Positions 55,261-64,000 of a stretch of DNA of 64,000 bases are shown here, piece after piece. Where the stretch lies: the NCBI GenBank assembly GCA_010405405.1, contig MU004233.1, forward strand, positions 2,575,882 through 2,639,881. Direction: 5' to 3'. Made by a program: the position numbers and the translations under genes. The notes under the pieces were generated by a model. It was given only the letters and a program-made list of their open reading frames with translations, was not told the origin of the DNA and made no database searches. Numbering within the stretch: position 1 is the stretch's first letter; the number at the start of each line of letters is the position of its first letter. Source of the DNA: Microthyrium microscopicum. Taxonomy: Eukaryota; Ascomycota; Dothideomycetes; Microthyriales; Microthyriaceae.

Positions 55261-58200
55261 ATGGCGGCCATGGACCTCGATCCTGAGAACTTTCCGCTGG
55301 GCTCTCCATTCGAGTATCATCAACAACCTACTCCTACTACATCACATTCGAGAACTCGGAGCAATTCCTCTAATCATGCCCTCTTTTCTGCTCCTCCACA
55401 CCAGCCAAACTCGTCTCTTGACGTAGATTTGAATGACCCCGATGCCTTCTACCGTCCATACTCCGGCCAGAGTACAAACCTCCCCGACATCTTCATTCAG
55501 TCTGAAGACCAACAAGTCATGCCTCCTAAACGAAAACCCCCGATCGTAAACGGTACCACTTCGAAACCCGCCTCCAACCCTCCTACTCTCCCTCGAACCA
55601 CGTACCGTTCCGCTTCTGGACCCGCAGCGTCAGTCCGCACACAAAAAGATAATGCCATCTCAACTGGTTTGGGTATCAAGGAACGGATGAAATTGTTGGA
55701 ACAAAAGGCACATAGTGGTGCATCGCGTCCTGCTTCTTCGTCTAAACCACCATCTTCAAGATCGCCAAGAACATTGTCAAAAGACCGCGCACCACTAAGA
55801 AATGGGCCAACATATTCCTCTCCCAGAAAAAGAGAAAGAACGGGGTCGGCAAAGCAACCTTTATTTGGTGAGGTTGTTGACGAGGATTCAGGGGCGGGAT
55901 ATGGAATACCTACGTTGAACAAGGCGCGTTCAAATCTGGAAACTAGTCTATCACAGTCAGCAGGATCTTCAAGATCTCCGAGTTTGTCTTTTCCTGCGTT
56001 CGACTCACATCGATCTAGAAACTCACCATCTCCAGGCTCGTCTCATAACCGATCCAGTAGCGATGGAACGGAAATTGAAGTGGATGGCACATCAGCTACA
56101 CCGTCTCCTCCCCCTTCTCGAATACCGGTCCCACGCAGTCGACGCGCATCTGATCTGGGCCCACACGGACAATCTTTACGATCTCCAGCAGCTAACCATG
56201 CATCACCTCGATCTGACCGAACACCACGAGCCAGAACGCCTGTCACACTTACATCACATCGCTATAGCCCCAAACGGAGAGTTGAAGCAAACCAGACCCT
56301 GACCGCAGTTATCAAGGAACCTATGCCCAAACTCTCTCCTCCCCTTCGAAGTTCTAGAACGCGACAGTCTGCAACAACCACCTCAACCGCAGCTTCGAGA
56401 GCCCGAATGAACGACCGCTTTACAAAAACGGCCACAATAGACAAATCTGTATCACGCAACGCGCCAAAAGATTTTGTCCGCGTTGATATTACTTCAAGAC
56501 GAGAGCAGGTGTCTAATAAGCTTAGCAAAACCTACCTGGATCGGCCTAAGATCGACACCAGCAAGAGTATGACCAGTGACCCAAGTCCCGAATCACCCAG
56601 CTTTCCTGGTGCATTTCCACCTTCGCCAACACTTTCGGAGGAGGATGCAAATGCCGGAGCATCATATGATGACTATCATCAAGATGAACAACCACATCTG
56701 TCAAAAGAGCAAGAGCATATAGAATCGGCTGCGAACGTACCTATAGCTACAAACCAGGTTTCCTCGCCCCACAAAACCGTGTCACAAGAACCACCGGAAA
56801 TTCGAACTTCTATGGAGGGTCCTAAGATCAACGGCACGCTCTTTTCCCAAGTCTTGACAATGCGGGATGACAGTCCAGTATCTCCCGAGACTAAACTTCC
56901 TGACGATCTCCTTTCAGAAAAGGATGATGGCGAGACTGTTCACTTTGTGATGCATGATACCCCACAGCTTCCACATGAAAACTTTGTGGCTCCAGAACAG
57001 TCGCCAATTCCAGAACTGCCGGAGGACGATTTTGATTTTCCCGGTGGGCGCCACTCTATCTACCCGGACGATTCGATCAGCGTTGTAGGTCAGCAGCGAA
57101 TGCGATCACAGCAAGAAACCATTCCACCGGTCCCAGAACTCCCAAAACTCAACACAGAAAATCTTCGCACAATCGATAGTGCTGCTAGAAGCGAGATCAA
57201 CCGTGTTTTGGAGCAGTATCAAAAAGGCAACGTTACACCTGAAATGGTTCAAGAGTTTAGAGAACAAGTTGAACAATTGACGCCTAACATGGCACAACAT
57301 GTCAATTGGGACTCTCCTCATGCTACGACCGAGTTTTTTCAAAAGGTCCTGGGCGAGGATGAATCAGGTCGACCACTTTCTTCAACGGCGTCACGTAGTG
57401 GTCGCGGTCAAAAAGGTAGTCGACCCGTAAGCATTAAGAATGACCTTCGAGATGATCATGAATACCGAGGCACTGCAATCATTTTCACTAATGATAGGTA
57501 AGTAACTATCAATGCTTCTTCACTCACGCTCGCGTTTGCAATATTACAAATGCAGATCCCATGCTGACCAAAGTACTATCACAGCGCGACTTCAGGTGTT
57601 ACGTCCTCAAATGCTACTACACGCCCAGCTACAGCAGACAAGACTATATTCATACCTCACGTTCATGACGATAGATTTTCCAACGATTTTCCCCTTCCCT
57701 CGCCGTTGGCTAGATCTTTCTCTATAAACCATCCCGTCGAACCCTCTCAAGGTCTACGTCTCACGATAGACAATAATTTACCTTCCCGTAACTCTACCTC
57801 CATTTCACCTGTCGCTCCAGAGCACCCTCCTCCACCGCCACCACCTGTGCCACGGCCTGAACTCACCAAGATTGAGACAGAGCCACTCATCAGAAAACAA
57901 ACTTGGGGATTGCCACCATCTCCAGCCCCGAGAGGCCGGCTGCGCCAAGGAACGATGGAAACAGAAGCAAGCACAAATCGTGATAGTCGGGCGTCAAGAC
58001 CATCAATTGGTACTTCTTCGCCAGCTCCACGACAATCCTCCGATGCGGATGCTCCCGAACAAGTTACCAAAGCTGATCAGGATTTGAAAACGAGATGGAA
58101 CATCTTAAAAGAGCTGGTGGATACGGAGCATAAATATTACTACGACATGACAATTCTTGTTGATATATTTATGGCAACGGTACCGTCGGTTTCTAGCCTT

Positions 58201-60654
58201 AACCCCGATGATCGCCGTATCATCTTTGGCAATGCTGAAAAGGTTCGAGAGATTTCGTCTAGGTTCTTGGAAGCCTTGAAGAAGGCAGTTCATGCAGTTT
58301 ATCAAATCCCTCAGGAAAATCGCTTCCACATGAAACGGACGAGTACAGAGACATCCAACACTCGGGAATCATATCTCACTAATTCAACTGCTGGTTCTAT
58401 GCCAAATAAGGATATCCATTCGATACAAGACAGGAAGACCAATGTGGGTCACTTGTTTTTGCAATTTGCCGAAGACATGCACAAGGTTTATCGAACATAC
58501 ATGATCAACCATCCAAGCTCCAACAAGAAGCTTATTGCCTTCAAGAACGATCCACAAGTCGCACTTTGGTTGGAAGAATGCGTACTCACGTCCAAGGACA
58601 TTACCGACGTGTGGAGTTTGGATTCTATGACTATAAAACCTACCCAGCGATATCTCAAGTATCACCTACTGCTGAAACAACTTATCGACCACACCCCTCC
58701 AGACCATCCAGACTACGAAGACCTCACTAAATCCTTCGAGCTATATACCAAAAACTCGGAGAATATCAACGCTGAAGCAAAAAAGCGAGAGTTTACAGAA
58801 GGAATGCTGCAGAAGCATCACCAGAAAGACTCTACTCGGGGTTTCAACATCAAGAAGCTCATGAAATCAAGAAACACAGGCCCCGGTCAGCCACAGCAAC
58901 GGCATAATTCTTCCAGTGGCGGCGGTGCATATACACCTCAGTTTTCGGCCGATGATGACAGCTACGAAGCTATCCGGCAAAAATTTGGTGGCCATTTCTT
59001 CCAGCTTCAGATTGTGATGCGGGACTTTGAGAAATATCTTGAAGACGCAGACATCCATCTTCAGCGTATATTGAGATGGTCTGTTAGTGTCCAAGCCAGT
59101 TACCGCTGTGATCCTACATCCCGTTTCACAGAAGTCGAGAGTCGCATTCATGAATTCTCCGAGCTAGTAACGTCCATCAAAACGCACGCATTTCCAGAGC
59201 ATAGCGCCGCTGTTCAGAAATATGTTATTGATCCTGTTAGAAAGTTGTGGAAATTGCACGACAATCCGCAACATCTAATGGGTAGGCATAGAAAGCTCAA
59301 AACATCTTTTACACGATACCAGGCTCTGAAAGACAAGAAGGACAAGGTCAATGAGAAACTACAAGAAGACGCAGAGAACTGGATGACCATCAACGATGTA
59401 CTTACATCAGAGCTCCCAGAGCTTTATCGACTGACGAAAGAAACTGTCCATGCTTGTTTGAAGAACTTTCTGGAAATCCAATGCCGGTGGGAATCAATGT
59501 GGATTGAAAAGCTCAAACAGTTTGTTGGCGACTACGATGCCACCCTCTTCTTTGAGAGTGACATGGGTCTGTTCTTCAACGCCATCATCAAAGAGTATCG
59601 ACAAGATGCGGAAGAAGTCAAAACCCATCTGCTCACCATGCAATTCTGTCAACCTAATGGACCCGACTTCGAGAATCTATCTCTTCATGGAAGATTTCCT
59701 CCACCAGAAGGATATGACAGCTCGCCTAGTTCATCAACGCATCGGCCTTCATACTCGAGTACCAAGCGAACTGGAACCGGTCTTACTGTACAGTCTGTTC
59801 GTGGGTCGGTTGAGCACGCTGCTAGAAGCACGCCTAACCTCAACCTCGGTACTCCTCAAACTGGCGATACATCTTTGCATCGCCTCAGCGATCATCAGCC
59901 TGGATTTGCTCTTAGCCCCAATTTTGGCAATGAGTATCCCGGATTGTACTCGGCACCTACTAGCGGTGGGCCAACTACACCGGTACATGCTGCTAGTCAT
60001 CGGACTCCTCATATGCATGACCAACCGTCATCTTCGCATCCACATGGCCGTCCGCAATACCACCAAGACTGGTCTGAAACGCCTGCAGAAATTCACATTC
60101 CGCCAGGCTTCAATGAACATGAACAGCGTCGCGCTCATTATGGCCGAGAACCATCTCGAGGGCCCACCACATCTGGTCGCCACCATACCCGCCAGAACTC
60201 CTCCGTCAACAACTTTACACCAGCCGTGGTATCAACAACGTTACGGGACCACAATCCCGATGGCCGATACAGTGGTATCTTCCAATCTGCTCTTCCGGCT
60301 GACATTAACGATGATGACCAGGCTTTCCACCTGCAGAGCCGCCCGTCTCTGGACTATGATGTAGCTGAAGCGCACGACTACCAACGGCACTCTCGTTCCA
60401 TGCGCGAAGACCCCGTCGATCGTCCAGGCTCGCCTCGAGTGCTTTTCGTAGTTGCCTCGTTGTTTGAGTTCCACATTGACAGTAATCGTCGCGAAGCAGG
60501 TTTCCCGTATCTCAAGTACGTTGCTGGCGAAGTGTTTGATATTGTCGGACAGAAAGGCGAACTTTGGCTTGCGAGAAACCAGGACGATTCAAATGGCACG
60601 CTTGGATGGATCTGGGAAAAGCATTTTGCGCTGCTGCCGAATGATGGCAACTAA
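55261..60654 (+). CDS. DH-BAR-SH3 Rho-family GEF, Tuba/Gef1-like
   Basis: Exons 55261-57497 and 57585-60654, joined by an 87-nt intron (GTAAGT...ATCACAG), give 1768 residues. Residues 1-840 are disordered, Ser/Pro rich, with one conserved helical patch (EINRVLEQYQKGNVTPEM). A PPPPPPPVPRP run at about 795 could bind SH3 domains. The DH domain begins about residue 880 with RWNILKELVDTEHKYYYDM and has MTIKPTQRYLKYHLLLKQLI, the CR3 helix. A BAR-like coiled region follows (HFFQLQIVMRDFEKYLEDAD to ECRWESMWIEKLKQ-type helices). The C-terminus is an SH3 fold with VVASLFEF, EVFDIVGQKGELWLARN and GTLGWIW. This is the layout of fungal homologues of Tuba/DNMBP and S. pombe Gef1, activators of Cdc42 in polarity and septation. 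The first ATG at 55261 is followed by another at 55270. Confidence 0.88.
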
Positions 60655-61505
60655 TTGTTCTAGGTTCTAGATTCTTCACTCTCTTGTCATACATACTGCA
60701 TTATACACCCTCTTGGACAGTTTTTCAGATCCAGCGAATATGCTTTCACAACGCCATGGCATATCCCATGCAGGCCAGTGGTTGTCGCGGCAACCTTTTT
60801 CACGTCTTTGTCAACAGCCTGTTTTTTTTCTCAGTAACTCAAATACACACACCTTTTTTTATCTTCTGAAACGACATATACGTCTACATACCTTCTTGTT
60901 TCGCATACCATTCCCAAAGGTACGTTTTTTTCTTCGTTTCCTCTGCTCATGCATCGGCGTTTTGTGTGGGTCGATCACCTCTGTATCTTGTGCTCTGCGT
61001 GAAACTGGGCTTTGACTTGGCTGCTGCATTGGATGATCATGCTTGCGATACAAAAACCTCTTTTCCTCCTTTGTGCTTATGGTGTTCGTTGTGCGTTTGT
61101 GCGTATGGTGAATGTAACAAAATACCCGATGCTTTTGTTTTTGTTTTGCGATTATTTGTACATTGTATACTTTTTGCGAAGCGTCTTTAGCATTTGCTGG
61201 TTGGGTTGGATTCGCCGGGTACTTAGATGGGTGATTGTTGATGGGGAAGTAGGGTAGATAGATGTAGGCGGTGAATTAGGAATGGAGATATTATGGCATT
61301 CTTATATGTTGATGTGGTAGGTGCTTTACTGCGGTTTCTACTACCTATGTATGGCGTGGTGCCAGGTCTGGTAGCTGACGCATGTGTATATCCATCTCCC
61401 TTTGATATACATTCATGATCTCTACCGCTTAGTCCATGAACAACCTCGCTGTGTGGTCTCAAACGGCTCTGATTTTCTTTGTCATTCGCAGATTTCGCCC
61501 CAAAC
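60655..61505. other. convergent intergenic stretch
   Basis: 851 bp between the GEF stop and the small membrane protein stop, with T-rich runs near 60825-60930 and no supported gene. It must hold two 3' untranslated regions. Confidence 0.45.
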
Positions 61506-61935
61506 TCAGTGCTTGATCTCAATCTCCTCATATACACTCCCAGCCGAAACAGCACCCTCTCGCTCTGCATGTCCTTCCTTGCCACCAACTGCATCTTCTC
61601 GCACTGTCTCCGTCTCTGTTGCGTAGCGCACTGGTTCTGGATCTTCGTCTGAGGCTGCTGCTTGCGCTGAGGCGTGGGCTCGTCGTTTGGCATACATCCT
61701 AGTTTTCGATCAGATTGGGTAGTTGGTAAGGTGGGGAGAAAACAGCTTACCGATATACAACCCAGACTAGTATACTAACTAAAATCAACACCATGATTAC
61801 GATGATGGCTGGGAGGACTATGCGTGTGAATGTATCGTTGCGTTTTGGATTGTTAGATGGGGAGGGATTGGATGTGTTTGTGGTGGAGGTTCGTGTGCCT
61901 GTCATGAATGTTGTGTGTGGGCGTGTATCTTCCAT
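61506..61935 (-). CDS. small unknown single-pass membrane protein
   Basis: Exons 61751-61935 and 61506-61698 (52-nt intron, GTAAGC to CTAG) give 125 residues. The first 35 residues are Thr/Ser/Asn rich with sequons (NTS, NDT). One membrane helix, IVLPAIIVIMVLILVSILVW, occupies about residues 39-60, followed by basic YRMYAKRRAH. The remaining tail is acidic (SDEDPEPVRYATETETVRED). No signal peptide is seen, so a type III (N-out) topology is likely from the charge on the C-terminal side. I do not recognise the family; the layout is like short fungal membrane tethers. The stop lies tail to tail with the GEF gene. Confidence 0.65.
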
Positions 61936-62976
61936 TTTGGTCGATTATTTTGATGCTGGTGGTGGTGTTAATGGAGGAATTGATACAGCTGTGGCTGGGG
62001 GAGACAATGTGACGATATGGTTCAGTAGTCACTGAGCAAGAGAGAAGACCAAAGGGTTCAAGTAGCCCATTAATCAGTTCTATTGAAGTCTATGTACAAT
62101 ATTACAAAGTCCAGCCATTATCTTTTTATAATATACACGGCCACAAGGGCAGAGGGCTACGGTGTATTGTGGAAAAGTTAGTTGTTGTCAAGACCTACGA
62201 TTGTGGTGCTCGCGTGCGGCAACAAGTACCTCTGAGGACCCATTGGATGGATAGAGGTATATAACGTGCAGTTAGTTGTAGTTGGAGGTGTGTTATGTTG
62301 TGGATTGATGAGGTGGTGTTGCGGGCTACAATTTCGAGAGCGGCTTGTGGTTTGTGGTGCCAAAGGCTAAGTCAGGGCTTGGGGAGGTCAGGATGTGTGT
62401 TGTGATGAACTTTTTGCTCAGAGTCTGAGCAATCCGCGAGGGGTTTGAGTAGGTACTTATTGTGAAGGTTGTTTGGTTATTGTCATGAGGCTTGATCGTA
62501 TGTTTCTGAAAAGAAAGGGAGGTTTAACGGGACGGGTTGACATGGTATGAAGATCCTATTTCGTTTCTATAATTTACGAATTATAGGTTGAGCCATTGTA
62601 GTATATCTTAGGAGACTTACTATACGCTGGGAGATGTGGTTCTTGCTATATGAATTAGTGCAATCTTGATATCTTTCCCAGATTTACTTTCCAGTCTAAG
62701 TTGTAATTGTTTGTTTGTTCTTCCTCCACAGACACTGAAGGCCGGGGTGGCCTATAATTAGCACAAGCTCTGTCTGTGACTCATATTGAATCCTTCTTCC
62801 TTGCTTGTATCAGGGTCTAGAGATGAATCGGGATCTAGTGTTTGTAGGAACCGCCTTCTTTACACAAGCGTAGGTGGTTCAGTAAGTTTGTGGTTTCTGC
62901 GTTCTATTTTTCAAGGCTTCAGCCTTTCTGAGCAAGCCCTACTCTACGCTAATAATAACTTTACAAAGCTTCTATC
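61936..62976. other. divergent promoter region
   Basis: 1.04 kb between the small membrane protein and the GNAT gene. Short frames at 62178-62363 and 62786-62995 have no recognisable content. Confidence 0.45.
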
Positions 62977-63790
62977 ATGGATAAAGTCATCTTAACTCCA
63001 CGCTTGGAGCTCATCCTACAACAGTCAATAGATATTGAAAGCGATGAGGTGAAAGATTACCACTTACTTCGCTGCGATCCAGGCGCAACTTCATGGAGGT
63101 GAGTACATCCTGTCCTTATGCGATGGAACATGTGTAAACTTATCGACTTTTCCCGTACTCGGCTAATCAATGCCATCATTTAGTTTTGGAGGCGTAGCTA
63201 AAGACATTCAAGAATCTCAGCAAGTCCTCATCAAAAATCACTTCCCAATCAAAGACCACGACAACGACGTCCGCCAGTACCGCGCATCATACAACGTCTA
63301 TCTACGCGGTGATACGACCACCAAGGCTCCACAAGGCCGCGATTCATCACGCTTCATCGGTAGGGTCGGAGCTCTTGAAGGCCGCGTCTATGGCCCACCA
63401 TTCTCACCCGACCTCGTCATTCCAGACGATATCCTGGCAAATGAGAAGGCCCTCAAGCTTGAGGTAGGTTATTCTTTTCTAGAAAAATCTTGGGGTCACG
63501 GATACGCATCAGAGGCATTGAAGGCATTGATGGCAGCATATCAGAATGCCAACTCGCTCTGGAATCCACCGTATGAGAAGGTGTACTTTATGGGTATCCT
63601 TGGGCCAGCGAATGTTCGCTCTTCGAGAGTTCTGGAGAAGGTTGGATTCAGACTCAAAGGGATTCATAGCTGGGATGGACCAAAGCATTTTCTTGGTGGT
63701 GCGATGCAGCCGAATGAGGTTGCTGTGTACTCCTTGGATCCGTCTTTGGGCAAACGTGAAGAATCACAAGCCGGTGATGAGCGAGTGTAA
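62977..63790 (+). CDS. GNAT-family N-acetyltransferase, RimJ/RimL-like
   Basis: Exons 62977-63098 and 63184-63790 (85-nt intron, GTGAGT, GGCTAAT, TTTAG) give 242 residues. The beginning ILTPRLELILQ is the usual first strand of RimJ/RimL-type GNAT proteins. The acetyl-CoA site (motif A) is LEVGYSFLEKSWGHGYASEA, with WGHGYA in place of the R/QxxGxG/A loop as is common in this branch. Motif B is GPANVRSSRVLEKVGFRLKG, in which Asn and Ser after P-A are typical. It transfers acetyl from acetyl-CoA to an amine; substrates may be N-terminal residues, small amines or antibiotics, and the sequence does not say which. The start chosen is the first ATG followed by the conserved LTPRL. Confidence 0.9.
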
Positions 63791-64000
63791 CATTGATGGT
63801 GTTACCGGTCATATCTTTCCTAATACTAGATTTTCGTTTTGCGTTCGGGAGGAGAATGACTTGTCATTGAGATATTACCTGGACAATGAAATCGATCAAT
63901 ATCTCCCTAATTCCGATAAGAATACGGAACAAAGGACTTATGGTAGTACTATTCGTGATTGACCGGTCGGACTATGTCCTGAAGTACAGCTATTGGGTCA
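63791..64000. other. 3' flank at the window edge
   Basis: 210 bp downstream of the acetyltransferase gene with no supported feature. Confidence 0.4.

Noticed and set aside
59504-60364. A 286-codon frame inside the GEF gene
   Set aside because: It is a +1 frame of the DH-BAR-SH3 coding sequence with shadow-type composition (Met/Leu/Ser/Arg).
1-64000. CRISPR arrays, operons, bacterial promoters, tRNA and rRNA genes
   Set aside because: The sequence is fungal nuclear DNA with spliceosomal introns; no tRNA B-box with a matching cloverleaf and no rRNA were found by eye, though a covariance search was not possible.

Overview
The window is nuclear DNA of a filamentous ascomycete (Pezizomycotina). 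The evidence is many short GT-AG introns (mostly 48-60 nt) with CTGAC/CTAAC-type branch sites, a HET-domain gene, an Eis1 eisosome gene, an HSPA12-like Hsp70 gene, and one AT-rich, TpA-rich block of about 9.2 kb that looks like repeat-induced point mutation (RIP). A class within the Pezizomycotina cannot be fixed from the sequence; Dothideomycetes is a guess only.

Layout. 1-2.6 kb: the start of a JEN1-type carboxylate transporter (cut by the window edge) and an unknown TPR-like protein. 2.76-12.13 kb: a Fot1/pogo-type DNA transposon with 41-bp inverted ends and a TA target duplication, split by a chromovirus-like Ty3/gypsy LTR retroelement with 162-bp LTRs and a CTAAG target duplication; both are RIP fossils. 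12.5-20.3 kb: Eis1-like eisosome protein, an unknown protein, autophagy protein Atg5, and a HET-domain protein. 21.3-22.6 kb: a probably broken unknown gene. 23.7-29.7 kb: Cdc6 replication licensing ATPase with a cluster of MBF/E2F-like sites upstream, an Svp26/TEX261 cargo receptor, the Bud23 rRNA methyltransferase, and a conserved unknown protein. 30.2-36 kb: a 1301-residue PARP-domain protein and an unknown multi-pass membrane protein. 36.6-41.0 kb: a divergent pair made of a protein with a histidine-bearing 11-residue coiled-coil repeat and an HSPA12-like Hsp70 ATPase. 41.1-47.3 kb: a zinc-less MDR oxidoreductase, a single-pass membrane protein, and a TBC-domain protein. 49.2-53.0 kb: telomerase reverse transcriptase. 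55.3-60.7 kb: a DH-BAR-SH3 Rho GEF of the Tuba/Gef1 type. 61.5-63.8 kb: a small single-pass membrane protein and a GNAT acetyltransferase.

Most genes are housekeeping genes with unrelated jobs. The exceptions are the HET gene, the PARP gene and the Hsp70/coiled-coil pair, which are the accessory-looking genes. The pair at 36.6-41.0 kb is the best candidate for an undescribed two-gene system. Exon borders were worked out by hand from splice consensus, phase and protein continuity; they are predictions.
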